A DNA stretch of 64,000 nt from contig UBMU01000012.1 of assembly GCA_900466605.1 (NCBI GenBank), forward strand, positions 248,001 through 312,000, in the 5' to 3' direction. Positions within the stretch are counted from its first letter, which is position 1. Every line of letters begins with the position of its first letter. The notes beneath the pieces were generated by a model that was given only the letters and a program-made list of their open reading frames with translations, was not told the origin of the DNA and searched no databases. This DNA is from Hyphomicrobiales bacterium (lineage in GTDB: Bacteria; Pseudomonadota; Alphaproteobacteria; Rhizobiales; Rhizobiaceae). This document shows, in pieces, positions 1 to 9,301 of the stretch. Position numbers and translations under genes: made by a program.

Positions 1-101
1 CCGGTCATCACCGCCCATCTTCTGCCGGAATGTTGACCTCTACTTCAAGTAAGAAAACTATCATCGCAACGCGTGAGTTCTTTACGTTTTGAGGAAAATG
101 A

Positions 102-1607
102 ATGGCCGTGAGACCATACTCACTCCTGGCAGGCGTTTCACTTGGCTTGAGCGTGTTCTTGGCCGCTGGAGTGATTGAAGCCAGCGCTGAAACACACTCG
201 GCACGTCCGGAGCAGGTAAGTGCCATTCAGGCGTATCAAGTACCCGCGCGCCGGTCCGCTCAGATCTCTCGACAGGGAGCCGCTGCACCGCTCTCATCGC
301 TCTTTCAGTCGATGAGCGGTAGTCAATCGAGAGTGCTACGCGAAATGGGCAGCACTTCCACAATAATGAACAACGACATAGCCGAAGCTGTTGAAGCCTA
401 CTACAGTAATCCGAAGGCAAAGCTTATCTGGGTTGATGGAAAGAGGCCAACTGCAAAGGCGGTCCAGGCAATTAGCCTTTTAAGGCAAGCAGGCGATTGG
501 GGGCTGAGCGCCAGTGATTACACCGTCGCAACATCGTTTGAGACGGTCTCACAATCTTCGCCAGATTATACGAAGGCACTCGCAGCTTTCGAGGCGTCCC
601 TGTCGGACAAATTCTTGATGTTCCTTCAAGATAATTACAGGGGACGGATCGATCCAAATCAGCTGTCGAATTACTATGACTTTAAGCGAAAGCAGGTTGA
701 TTTGAAGGCTGCCCTCAATCAACTCTCGGCTTCTTCAGACCTGATGCAGGTTGTTGACAGGTTGATGCCAAGCAATCCGAAATTTGCCCAGCTTGCTGCC
801 GAACTTCGGTGGCTTCGCACATCCGGGCAAGCCGGTGATAGCGCGGCAAACATTGATAAGATCATTGTTGCGCTCGAGGAAATTCGATGGTTGCCGCAGG
901 AGTTTCCCGACCGATATGTCTTCATCAATCAGCCGGCCTACATGGCTTATTACTATGACAAGAGCGAACTGGCTCTTTCGATGAAGGCCGTTATCGGACA
1001 ACAAGATCACCAAACGAATTTTTTCGATGCCTCGATCAAGACCGTCGAGTTCAATCCCGACTGGGGAGTGCCTCAGTCCATTATTCGCAACGAGATGCTA
1101 CCGCATCTCAAACGTGACCCTTCATATTTGGACCGTGAAGGTTACAAGGTCTCAGTGAAGGGAAAGCCTATGTCATCTGCAAGGGTTGATTGGGCCCAGC
1201 CACTTGAGAATATTTCTGTCGTTCAGCCACCTGGACCCGACAACGCTCTCGGACAGGTGAAGATACTCTTTCCAAATTCGCACGACATATACATGCATGA
1301 TACGCCCGCCCGAGGAAAGTTTGCCGCGCAGGATCGGATGTTCAGTCATGGGTGCGTTCGGTTGGAAAATCCGAGAGCAATGGCCGCCGCGGTGTTGCAG
1401 ACATCCGTCGAGTTCGTCGATCAGCAGATCGCGGGTGGCGACAAAAAGGCCATGCCGGTACCCGAAGAAGTTCCGGTTTACGTCTCCTACTTCACGGCAT
1501 GGCCGACCGCAGATGGTGTAATCCATTACTTTGACGACATTTATGGTCGCGATGTGCAAACGCTGGCGGCTATATCGGCGACCTCCTCAAGCCGCACTCA
1601 ATCCTGA
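102..1607 (+). CDS. Murein L,D-transpeptidase (YcbB-like, YkuD domain)
   Basis: A 501-aa exported protein with an N-terminal hydrophobic signal segment (residues 1 to about 29, ending Ala-Ser-Ala). The C-terminal YkuD catalytic domain carries the expected His-Gly-Cys-Val-Arg signature with His416, Cys418 and Arg420, preceded by His-Asp-Thr-Pro near residue 400. The family forms 3-3 crosslinks in peptidoglycan, or attaches lipoproteins, in the periplasm. The long middle part matches the YcbB-like scaffold arrangement in length. The ATG follows GAGGAAAATGA, a usable ribosome site. It converges on the deaminase gene with a 38-bp gap, so it is a separate transcription unit. The family assignment is secure; the exact substrate is not. 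Confidence 0.9.
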   Translation: MAVRPYSLLAGVSLGLSVFLAAGVIEASAETHSARPEQVSAIQAYQVPARRSAQISRQGAAAPLSSLFQSMSGSQSRVLREMGSTSTIMNNDIAEAVEAYYSNPKAKLIWVDGKRPTAKAVQAISLLRQAGDWGLSASDYTVATSFETVSQSSPDYTKALAAFEASLSDKFLMFLQDNYRGRIDPNQLSNYYDFKRKQVDLKAALNQLSASSDLMQVVDRLMPSNPKFAQLAAELRWLRTSGQAGDSAANIDKIIVALEEIRWLPQEFPDRYVFINQPAYMAYYYDKSELALSMKAVIGQQDHQTNFFDASIKTVEFNPDWGVPQSIIRNEMLPHLKRDPSYLDREGYKVSVKGKPMSSARVDWAQPLENISVVQPPGPDNALGQVKILFPNSHDIYMHDTPARGKFAAQDRMFSHGCVRLENPRAMAAAVLQTSVEFVDQQIAGGDKKAMPVPEEVPVYVSYFTAWPTADGVIHYFDDIYGRDVQTLAAISATSSSRTQS

Positions 1608-1645
1608 TTGGCCATCACACGGGAGCAAGTTGCCGCATACCCAAT

Positions 1646-2935
1646 TCAAGTTCGTGGGACGAAATCACGACCACTGTCAACCGTTGCTGGCCGGCCATCG
1701 AGCAAAAGCTCGGTGATGCGTGGTTTGGACTGGGCAATGACCTTGCCGCGACGGATGACATAAAGACGCGTCGGCTTTAGCCGCAGTGCCTCAATCGGAT
1801 CGGCGGCCTGCAATATCACAAAGTCAGCGTTGCATCCCTTGGCCAATCCATAGTCTTTGAGGCCCATGGTTTTCGCTGAGTTGACAGTAATGGCGTCGAA
1901 AATCCTGCCTTTGTCTGCAATCCCGGCCATTTGCGCGACATGGATAGCCATGTGACCGACTTCCAGCATATCTCCCGACCCCATCGAATACCAAGGGTCC
2001 ATAACACAGTCATGCCCGAAGGAGACGTTTAGGCCCGCATCCATCAGCTCGCGCACGCGGGTCATGCCGCGGCGCTTTGGATATGTGTCGTGCCGGCCTT
2101 GCAGCATAATGTTGATCAGCGGATTTGGGATTACGTTGATTTGTGCCTCGGCCATCAACGGGATGAGCTTGGAAACGTAGTAGTTGTCCATTGAATGCAT
2201 CGATGTGAGATGCGAGCCGGCAACGCGGCCCTGCAAGCCGAAACGCACAGTCTGGGCGGCCAGCGTTTCAATGTGCCTCGACATGGGATCGTCCGTCTCG
2301 TCGCAATGCATGTCGACCGGTAGCCCACGATCGGCCGCGATTCTGCAAAGCGCCTCCACCGATGCGCGCCCGTCCTCCATCGTCCGCTCGAAATGCGGGA
2401 TGCCGCCAACAATGTCCAAACCCATGTCGAGCGCGTGGTTCAACGATTCCACGCCGCCCTCGGCTCGGTAGTAGCCATCTTGAGGGAAGGCGACGAGCTG
2501 GAGGTCGATATAGGGTTTCACCTTCTCGCGCACCTCGATCATCGCCTCGACAGTTACCAGTCGCGGATCGGATGTATCGACGTGGCTTCGAATGAACAAC
2601 AGCCCCTGGCTGACCGCAAGGTCGCAGTACCGTAGGGCACGCTCCACTAAGGCTTCCTTTGTCAGGAGGGGCCGAAGCTCACCCCAGAGTGAAATGCCCT
2701 CAAGAAGCGTGCCTGATACGTTCAATCGCGGCAGTCCAAGTGACAGGGTGGCGTCCATATGGAAGTGGGGATCGACGAATGGCGGCGCTACAAGACGTCC
2801 GGTCGCATCGATCTCCGTTTCGGCAGCGGCATTGATCTGCGGTTCGATGGCGGCAATCTTTTTATCCTTGACGGCAATGTCGACACCAATGCGGCCATCG
2901 GGAAGGTTGGCCTTTCGGATGATTAGCTCAAACAT
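1646..2935 (-). CDS. codA: Cytosine deaminase-like metal-dependent amidohydrolase
   Basis: 429 aa, matching the usual length of CodA (about 427). The metal ligands line up with E. coli cytosine deaminase at a constant offset of four residues: His57, His59, His210, Glu213, His242 and Asp309. The substrate-amide-binding glutamine (Gln152, in FPQDG) is also kept. The reaction of the family is hydrolytic deamination of cytosine or related cyclic imines in the cytoplasm. It is the last gene of the minus-strand operon that encodes a BMP-type importer and an amidase, so the natural substrate may be an imported N-heterocycle. Related amidohydrolases (creatinine deaminase, AtzC) share the scaffold, so the symbol is tentative. 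Confidence 0.8.
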   Translation of the reverse strand: MFELIIRKANLPDGRIGVDIAVKDKKIAAIEPQINAAAETEIDATGRLVAPPFVDPHFHMDATLSLGLPRLNVSGTLLEGISLWGELRPLLTKEALVERALRYCDLAVSQGLLFIRSHVDTSDPRLVTVEAMIEVREKVKPYIDLQLVAFPQDGYYRAEGGVESLNHALDMGLDIVGGIPHFERTMEDGRASVEALCRIAADRGLPVDMHCDETDDPMSRHIETLAAQTVRFGLQGRVAGSHLTSMHSMDNYYVSKLIPLMAEAQINVIPNPLINIMLQGRHDTYPKRRGMTRVRELMDAGLNVSFGHDCVMDPWYSMGSGDMLEVGHMAIHVAQMAGIADKGRIFDAITVNSAKTMGLKDYGLAKGCNADFVILQAADPIEALRLKPTRLYVIRRGKVIAQSKPRITELLLDGRPATVDSGRDFVPRT

Positions 2936-2947
2936 TTCTTTTCCTCG

Positions 2948-3889
2948 TTATCGTTCGCCACGGCGATAGGGTTGCATCAGCGCCTGAGGCACCCGGGCGC
3001 GGCGTGCCATCACAGCAAGTGCCAGGATCGACAGGATATAGGGGGTCATTAGGAAGATCTGATACGGTATTCCCTGTATCACCGTCTGCAAGCGAAGCTG
3101 GAAAGCATCAAAGAATGCAAAGAGCAGCGCCCCAAACAGCGCTCGGCCCGGCCGCCAGGAGGAGAAGACGACGAGTGCAATACAGATCCATCCGCGTCCC
3201 TGCACCATAGTCGGGAAGAAGCTGTTGAACGCGGAAAGCGTCAGAAAAGCGCCCCCCATCCCCATCAGCGCACTGCCGATGACAACCGCGCCATAACGAA
3301 TACGCATTGGGTTGACGCCTTGCGCTTCGGCGGCATGTGGGTTCTCACCAGTCATGCGGATCGCAAGGCCGATAGGTGTGTGGAAGATAATGTAGGCGAG
3401 CAGAAGGGCCATGACGATGGCAAGATAGGTCGGCGCCGTCTGCGTGAAGAACGCAGGCCCGACAAACGGTAGCGTGGATAGCCCAGGTATGCTGATCGGC
3501 TGAAATGGAACGACTGTTGGGGGTGTTCCCGCCACGGGTACGACCAGCCGGAAGACATAGTAGCTGAAGCTTGACGCAAAAAGGGTCACGCCAAGGCCAG
3601 TGACGTGCTGGGATAGGCCGAGTGTGACGGTGAGCACGCAGTGCAAGAGGCCAAACATCATGCCGGCCAATGCTGCTACCAATAGGCCGGTCCACAGATC
3701 GGCGCCGTGATAGACCGCCAGCCAGCCGATCATCGCGCCAAAGGTCATGATGCCCTCGATGCCGAGGTTAAGTACGCCCGCGCGTTCGCAAAGTAGCGCA
3801 CCCAAGGTGCCGAATACGAGTGGTGTGGCTATTCGCAGGATTGCTGCCCACAGGCCCGCCGATGAGATGATGTCGAGAACTACACTCAT
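2948..3889 (-). CDS. BMP-family ABC importer, inner-membrane permease 2
   Basis: 313 aa and strongly hydrophobic, with about eight to nine predicted membrane segments and the Glu-Gly-Ile-Met motif after the first helices that is typical of the branched-chain/nucleoside-type permeases (YufQ/NupQ group, BPD_transp_2). It overlaps the upstream permease gene by four bases (ATGA) and lies 12 bp before the deaminase gene, so translation is coupled. With the 349-aa permease it should form the heterodimeric channel for substrate delivered by the BMP binding protein at 7882-8868. Confidence 0.9.
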   Translation of the reverse strand: MSVVLDIISSAGLWAAILRIATPLVFGTLGALLCERAGVLNLGIEGIMTFGAMIGWLAVYHGADLWTGLLVAALAGMMFGLLHCVLTVTLGLSQHVTGLGVTLFASSFSYYVFRLVVPVAGTPPTVVPFQPISIPGLSTLPFVGPAFFTQTAPTYLAIVMALLLAYIIFHTPIGLAIRMTGENPHAAEAQGVNPMRIRYGAVVIGSALMGMGGAFLTLSAFNSFFPTMVQGRGWICIALVVFSSWRPGRALFGALLFAFFDAFQLRLQTVIQGIPYQIFLMTPYILSILALAVMARRARVPQALMQPYRRGER

Positions 3890-4935
3890 CTGCGGATCCT
3901 GTACTGGGTGAAAAACAGCGCAACGAGCATTGTCAACAAAGACAGTGCCACTGTTACGTCCGCGATATATGTGGGGATGGCCAGGCTGCGGCTCATCCCG
4001 TCAGCCCCGACGAACATTGTCGCAGTAAAAAGCGCAGCCAGAACGACGCCGAGCGGATTAAGATTGGCAAGCATCGCGACGACGATTCCGGAATAGCCGA
4101 AGCCCGGCGACAGGTCGGTAGTGACGTAGCCCTTTACCCCCATAACCTCGATGGCGCCGGCAAGACCCGCAAGGCCGCCAGAGAGGCAGGCGACCTTAAA
4201 CAACGTTCGTGTCAGGGACACGCCCGCAAATGCTGCACCCTGTGGACTAAGACCGGCAGCCCGTGACTGCATACCGAAGACCGTCCGCGCCTGCACAAAA
4301 TACACGGCAACTGCCAGCACAACAGCAATCACGAAGCCTATATGAAGCCGGGAGCGAGCGATGAGCTTAGGCAACATTGCATGGTCGACCACGGATTGAG
4401 ACTGCGGCCACCCAAACGCCATCGGATCCTTCAATACACCGTTGATCAGCATAGAGACGAAAAGCAACGCGATAAAGTTCATCAGCAGGCTAGTCACAAC
4501 CTCGTCGACAGAGAAGCGCAATCGCAGCCACAGCGGGACAACGATCAATGTCATGCCCGCGACGGCGCCGATCAGCAGCAATGCAGGTATGAGAATCGGC
4601 CCCGGCAAGCCCGCGAGAAGTTTCGAACCGCACGCGGCGACTGCGATCGCGCCAATATAGAATTGACCTTCCGCACCGATATTCCAAAGCCTTGCCCTGA
4701 AGGCGACAGCGGCTGCGAGCCCCGTCAGCATAAGTGGAGTGGCGCGGGTCAAGGTCTCAGTGGCCGAAAGGCGCGAACCGAAGGCGCCGATAAAGATCCG
4801 CCGGTAGGCTTCAAGGACCGGCGCACCTGCAATGGCGATGAGAATGCCGGCCAGTAAAAGCGCGGTGATGACGGCGACGATCGGGGTTCCGATCAGAAGG
4901 TAGACCGGTCGGTGCTCGCGACGTTCAAAGCGCAT
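3886..4935 (-). CDS. BMP-family ABC importer, inner-membrane permease 1
   Basis: 349 aa, the longer permease of the pair (YufP/NupP group, BPD_transp_2). It has a short basic N-terminus followed by repeated hydrophobic segments and the conserved Gly-Ala-Glu-Gly-Gln-Phe-Tyr-Ile-Gly stretch near residue 90 that marks nucleoside/BMP permeases. Its start codon lies inside the end of the ATPase gene (11-bp overlap), showing operonic organisation. The family imports nucleosides, purines or similar small polar rings; the ligand here is unknown. Confidence 0.9.
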   Translation of the reverse strand: MRFERREHRPVYLLIGTPIVAVITALLLAGILIAIAGAPVLEAYRRIFIGAFGSRLSATETLTRATPLMLTGLAAAVAFRARLWNIGAEGQFYIGAIAVAACGSKLLAGLPGPILIPALLLIGAVAGMTLIVVPLWLRLRFSVDEVVTSLLMNFIALLFVSMLINGVLKDPMAFGWPQSQSVVDHAMLPKLIARSRLHIGFVIAVVLAVAVYFVQARTVFGMQSRAAGLSPQGAAFAGVSLTRTLFKVACLSGGLAGLAGAIEVMGVKGYVTTDLSPGFGYSGIVVAMLANLNPLGVVLAALFTATMFVGADGMSRSLAIPTYIADVTVALSLLTMLVALFFTQYRIRR

Positions 4936-6451
4936 GTCCAGCCCCCGAACGAGGCTCGTTCCAATCGCCCGCCATCATTAGACCGAGCCGACGCGCGTCG
5001 ACGTGTTCTGCGTCAACGGGCGGCGACAGCTTGCCGCTGACAATCGCCTGAATCCGGTCGGCCAGCGCGATAACCTCGTCGAGGTCCTCTGAAATCAAAA
5101 GCACGGCGGTGCCCTGTCTGCGGGCTTCAAGGATGCGCGCATGGACCGCAGCGACTGCTCCCTCGTCAAGCCCACGTGCCGGTTGGGCCGCAATCAGTAT
5201 GCGTGGGCGTTGGTGAAGATTCCGACCGAGGATGAGCTTTTGCATGTTGCCGCCGGACAAAAGCCGGGTGCGGCTTTGCGGGCCGCCGCCTCTAACGTCG
5301 AAGGCGTCGATGATTTCCCGGGCAAAAGCTATACCCGCGTCCCGGTCAACAAGCCCACGCCTGGAAAACGCGGAAAGTCGTTCGAGTACGGTGTTTTCCC
5401 ATATCGACATCTCGCCGATTGCCCCTTCGCTGCTTCGGTCCTCGGGGATGCGACCGATTTGTGCCGCAACAACGTCATCGACATTGAGATTGCCTACGGG
5501 TTTGCCAAACAGAAATAAATCGCCCCCCGTACGGGAGAGCGTCCCAGACAACAGTGCTGCCAAAGGCGCCTGACCATTACCTGAGACGCCGATGATGCCA
5601 AGCACCTCACCCTCCTGGAGGCGGAAACAAATGTCTTTCAACCTGTCGATGCCGCCGACGCGGGCAGCAATGCCGGAGGCCTCGAGGACCACAGCGCCCG
5701 GGGTTGATGGTTCGCGCACCGGTCTGCTGACCCGGTGACCCACCATCAATTCGGCGAGCTCCGACTTGGTCGTCTCCGATTGGCGCCGCTCAGCCACCAT
5801 GCGGCCGCCGCGCAACACAACAATGCGGTCGGCCGCGGCCATGACTTCGTCTAGCTTATGGGAGATGAAGATCAGAGACAGTCCGTGGTTGGCCATCTCC
5901 TTCAGAGTGGAAAACAACCGCTCGGCCTCGATGTTGGTGAGAACAGCTGTCGGCTCGTCGAGGATCAGAATACGAGCGTCATTGAAAAGTGCCTTTAATA
6001 TCTCGACGCGCTGCTGCTCGCCAACTGACAGGCCTCCGAGGCGCGCGTCCGGATCGACCTTAAGGCCGAAGCGATCGGAGATCGCCAAAAGCTTCTTGCG
6101 AGCAGCCCTTGTTTCTGAGCGCCACGCCCAAGGCTTCTGCGTGCCCGTCATGATGTTTTCGAGCACCGTTAGATTAGGGGCAAGTGAGAAATGCTGATGC
6201 ACCATTCCCACGCCAGCTCGGATTGCCTCGCGCGGCTTGCCAGGGGGAAGCTCACGGCCATGGATCACGATGCGTCCTGCATCCGGCATGTAGTGGCCAA
6301 AGAGAATGCTCATCAGCGTCGTCTTGCCCGCACCATTTTCGCCGAGGAGCGCAACAATCTCGCCTTCGTTCAGGCATAGTGAAATGTTGTCGTTGGCGAG
6401 GTTGTCGCCAAACCGCTTAGAGACTCCGGAAATTTCGAGGACCACAGTCAT
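4925..6451 (-). CDS. BMP-family ABC importer, double ATPase subunit
   Basis: 508 aa with two nucleotide-binding domains, as in RbsA/YufO-type proteins. The N-terminal domain has a full Walker A (GENGAGKTT, about residue 37-45), signature LSVGEQQR and Walker B ILILDEPTA. The C-terminal domain has the degenerate Walker A usual for this class (GVSGNGQA, no lysine) and a signature LLSGGNMQK. It energises the two permeases that follow. It overlaps the amidase stop codon by four bases (ATGA), so amidase and ATPase are translationally coupled. Confidence 0.93.
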   Translation of the reverse strand: MTVVLEISGVSKRFGDNLANDNISLCLNEGEIVALLGENGAGKTTLMSILFGHYMPDAGRIVIHGRELPPGKPREAIRAGVGMVHQHFSLAPNLTVLENIMTGTQKPWAWRSETRAARKKLLAISDRFGLKVDPDARLGGLSVGEQQRVEILKALFNDARILILDEPTAVLTNIEAERLFSTLKEMANHGLSLIFISHKLDEVMAAADRIVVLRGGRMVAERRQSETTKSELAELMVGHRVSRPVREPSTPGAVVLEASGIAARVGGIDRLKDICFRLQEGEVLGIIGVSGNGQAPLAALLSGTLSRTGGDLFLFGKPVGNLNVDDVVAAQIGRIPEDRSSEGAIGEMSIWENTVLERLSAFSRRGLVDRDAGIAFAREIIDAFDVRGGGPQSRTRLLSGGNMQKLILGRNLHQRPRILIAAQPARGLDEGAVAAVHARILEARRQGTAVLLISEDLDEVIALADRIQAIVSGKLSPPVDAEHVDARRLGLMMAGDWNEPRSGAGHAL

Positions 6452-7869
6452 AGAGCGAATTCCGCAATCGGGAAGGGCTGCCTCCAGCGCTCTTCCCCTT
6501 CAAGCCGGGCGGCTAGCGAAAGGAGCTGAGCCTCATTGCCTATCGGTGCCATCAATTGAATCGGTAACGGCAATCCGTTGCAATCTTTTCCGAAAGGAAG
6601 GGTCAAGGCAGGAGCTCCCGAGACATTGGCGAGAGGTGCAAGCGGCGCAAAGGCGGACATGCGCTCGAAATGAAGCTTTATGTCGTCATGATCTGATGGG
6701 AAGGACCCGATCGGAAGCGGCGCCGACGACAACATTGGAGACAATATGCAATCGATGGTGTCGAACAGTTTCCACATTTGGTGGCTGACCAAAACGGCCC
6801 CGTTCAGCGATTCCCAGAGCGTATGTGCGGGCATCGACCGGCCCTGCGCGACGACTGCTTGTGTCAGGCGTTCGGCCAGGCTGATGTCCAGATCGAGATT
6901 GCCCACTAAAGTGGCCAGGTTGACGGCAACGATATCCGAAAAAGCTCGCGCGCTCGACAAGACTGCGTTTTCGACGTCTTTCCACTCAAGACCAACGATG
7001 AGATGGCCATCGGCTTCGAGTGTCAGCGCCGCGGCTTCAACGGCTTGCAGTCGATCACCGTCAGTCGGAAAACGGGGACCGGTGTCCAGAAGCACACCAA
7101 TTCTAAGCGGAGAGGGTAAGCGTGCCTGCAAGGAGACATTGGGAAAAGGGCCGCACGCGTTGCCGCCCAATGTCTTAAGGGCAAGGGCGGTATCGCGCAC
7201 TGAGCGAGTGACCACGAGTTCGCTTGCAATGCCGCCAAGATGATTGCCGAAAGTCGGTCCACCTGGAATGGCACCGCGGCTGGGCTTCAGCCCGACAAGG
7301 CCGCAGCAGGCCGCCGGAACACGGATCGACCCGCCAGCATCGGTCGCGTGTGCGATCGAAACGATGCCGGCAGCGACGGCAGCGGCGGCCCCACCTGATG
7401 AACCTCCAGCAGTAAGGGACGGATCGAGTGGATTCCTGCACGCGGGTCCAATGGCCGGCTCACTCGCTAGCGAGAGACCGAATTCTGGGCTGGTCGTCAC
7501 GCCAAAAAGACAAAACCCTGCGGCGCGAAACCGCGAAGCGAGCTCGGAATCCGCACTACCCGCGTCTCGTTCGAAAAGACGCGAACCGGCCACCACCGGG
7601 AGACCTGCAAACGGACCACCAAGATCCTTCGCAAGCGTCGGCACGCCCCCAAAGGCGCGCGTGGCGAACCGCATCGGGAAGGCGAGGCGCTCCCCATCGG
7701 CCACACGAGCATTGGCCATCCCCAGCTCTTCATCAAGATGGGCGATGGCACCAAACTCAGACGTCCGTGCCGCCGCAAGGGCTGACCGCATCGCATCCGA
7801 TGCAGTCAGCTGACCGGAGTGGATTAATTCCGCCACGTCAGTGGCGTCTGCCGGCTGCTTGTGTCGCAT
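6448..7869 (-). CDS. Amidase-signature-family hydrolase
   Basis: 473 aa with a complete Ser-cisSer-Lys triad: Lys81 (PTLAKDL), Ser157 in the GGSSGG loop and nucleophile Ser181 in DAGGS. The Ser157 to Ser181 spacing of 24 is the family norm. Amidases of this class (GatA, AtzF, nicotinamidase-like) hydrolyse C-N amide bonds in the cytoplasm. There is no GatB/GatC partner, and it sits between the BMP binding protein (13-bp gap) and the importer ATPase (4-bp overlap), so I infer it acts on the imported compound, before or after the CodA-like deaminase. Confidence 0.9.
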   Translation of the reverse strand: MRHKQPADATDVAELIHSGQLTASDAMRSALAAARTSEFGAIAHLDEELGMANARVADGERLAFPMRFATRAFGGVPTLAKDLGGPFAGLPVVAGSRLFERDAGSADSELASRFRAAGFCLFGVTTSPEFGLSLASEPAIGPACRNPLDPSLTAGGSSGGAAAAVAAGIVSIAHATDAGGSIRVPAACCGLVGLKPSRGAIPGGPTFGNHLGGIASELVVTRSVRDTALALKTLGGNACGPFPNVSLQARLPSPLRIGVLLDTGPRFPTDGDRLQAVEAAALTLEADGHLIVGLEWKDVENAVLSSARAFSDIVAVNLATLVGNLDLDISLAERLTQAVVAQGRSMPAHTLWESLNGAVLVSHQMWKLFDTIDCILSPMLSSAPLPIGSFPSDHDDIKLHFERMSAFAPLAPLANVSGAPALTLPFGKDCNGLPLPIQLMAPIGNEAQLLSLAARLEGEERWRQPFPIAEFAL

Positions 7870-7881
7870 GAACGGGCCGAA

Positions 7882-8868
7882 TTACTTCGGCTGCTCCATG
7901 TTCTGCGGCACTTCGAATTTGCCGGCCTTGATGTCGGCTCGCTTGGCTTCCATGGCGGCTTCCGCCTCGGCTGGCGCCACTCCCTTCACGAAGACAATGT
8001 CGCTGCCACCTTCCTTCATCAGGCCGTAGGCCGTGTAGTTGCGGCCCACTGGCTTGCCCGCTGCCACATCGGCAATCGCAGCGTTGAGAATGGGTCGGAA
8101 GCCCCAAAGGGCGTTGGCAAAAACGGTGTCAGGATAGCGCGGAGTGTAGTCGATCAGCGATCCGACGGCCTTGATCTTTCGCTCCTTTGCTGCATCGGCG
8201 GTGCCAATACGTTCGCCAAACAGGATGTCGGCGCCAGCATCGATCTGGGCGAGCCCCGCCTCGCGCGCTTTCGGGGGATCAAAAAACGTGCCAATGAAGG
8301 CAACGAGATGTTTGCAATCAGGGTTGACGGACTTTACGCCCTCTCCGAAGGCGTTGATCAGCATATTGACCTCAGGGATAGGCATGGCTCCTACGGAGCC
8401 GACCACGTTCGACTTGGTCATCTTACCTGCGAGCATCCCGGCCAGATAGGCACCGTCGTAATTCCACGTGCCGAATACACCGAAATTGCTGCCTTCCTCC
8501 TTGCCACTCGATCCGAGTACGAAGGCGGTATCAGGGTAGTCGGCAGCTACTTGCCGGGCTTCCTTCTCAACAGCATAGGCCTCGCCGATAATCAGTTTGT
8601 TGCCCTGCTCGGCATATTCGCGCATCGCACGCGGATAGTCCGTACCAGAGACCCCTTCGGAGAATACATACTCAATCACGCCTTCCTTGGCCGCGTCCTG
8701 CAAGGCTTTGTGAAGACAGGAATTCCAGGCATTCTCGACCGGTGAGGCATGGATCCCGGCTACTTTCAGCGGTGCTGCAGCGCGCGCCAACGGCACCATG
8801 CTTGTCACACCAAGAGCAACGCCTGATGCCATGAGAGCTCGGCGTGAGATAAGCAGGTCTTTGGTCAT
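7882..8868 (-). CDS. BMP-family ABC importer, periplasmic binding protein
   Basis: 328 aa from the ATG at 8868, chosen because AAAGGGGAAC sits just upstream; an in-frame ATG at 8907 lacks such a site and would spoil the signal. The N-terminus has a Ser-Arg-Arg-Ala-Leu motif followed by a hydrophobic run ending Ala-Arg-Ala, suggesting Tat export. The body is a BMP/Med-type (PnrA-like) binding fold, a family that binds nucleosides or related rings. It is the first gene of a six-gene operon (binding protein, amidase, ATPase, two permeases, deaminase), expected to be driven from the region with the palindrome at 8888-8911. Confidence 0.9.
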   Translation of the reverse strand: MTKDLLISRRALMASGVALGVTSMVPLARAAAPLKVAGIHASPVENAWNSCLHKALQDAAKEGVIEYVFSEGVSGTDYPRAMREYAEQGNKLIIGEAYAVEKEARQVAADYPDTAFVLGSSGKEEGSNFGVFGTWNYDGAYLAGMLAGKMTKSNVVGSVGAMPIPEVNMLINAFGEGVKSVNPDCKHLVAFIGTFFDPPKAREAGLAQIDAGADILFGERIGTADAAKERKIKAVGSLIDYTPRYPDTVFANALWGFRPILNAAIADVAAGKPVGRNYTAYGLMKEGGSDIVFVKGVAPAEAEAAMEAKRADIKAGKFEVPQNMEQPK

Positions 8869-8887
8869 GATTGTTCCCCTTTTTTTA

Positions 8888-8911
8888 CCATTTGGTTCAA
8901 AAACCATATGG
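8888..8911. promoter_or_regulatory. Candidate operator of the BMP/amidase/deaminase operon
   Basis: A 24-bp imperfect palindrome: two 10-nt arms (CCATTTGGTT and AACCATATGG) around the centre CAAA, with one mismatch between arms. It lies 20 to 43 bp upstream of the binding-protein start codon, a typical repressor position. The inner TGGT/ACCA arms resemble GntR-type sites, but no regulator gene is adjacent. The symmetry is visible; its function is inferred. Confidence 0.5.
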
Positions 8912-9301
8912 AGGGGCTAAAAAAGTGTCAAGCGATAGGAGGGTTCAAAAAATGGGCATCACTGCCGCCAATTACGGGCGGCGTTTTCTTCTGGTTTAGA
9001 CCCTTAAGCCGCGCTTCGACGAAGGACGCCAATGCCGTCACTACAACGAGTTTGCCCAGCATGAGCGTCTGGCCGCTCACCACTGAAACGAATCGATTAC
9101 GTCGGCTGCTGGCCGGTAGGTCCAGGAGCATTGTTTCGATCTCACGCGGGAAACCGGATTGGAGGACACAACAGCACGGGTGCAAGACGTTTTCATGGGG
9201 CGCAGTTTCGCCCCGTCCGTGGCGAATGGAAACGCCGGCAGCTTCCAGGGTCGAGATGCAGATCTTCAATTATTGACGGTCTCAGAAGCCGCCGTTGGAT
9301 A
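8912..9301. other. Intergenic stretch without a supported gene
   Basis: About 390 bp between the BMP operon promoter and the end of exoD. Open frames exist on both strands (a 113-codon one on the minus strand at 8928-9269), but they overlap each other, lack a convincing ribosome site and show no recognisable domain. I treat the stretch as non-coding, holding the promoter of the minus-strand BMP operon. Confidence 0.4.

Noticed and set aside
8928..9269. 113-codon minus-strand frame between exoD and the BMP operon
   Set aside because: No domain, no ribosome site, and it is overlapped by an equally long plus-strand frame; promoter DNA is a better explanation.
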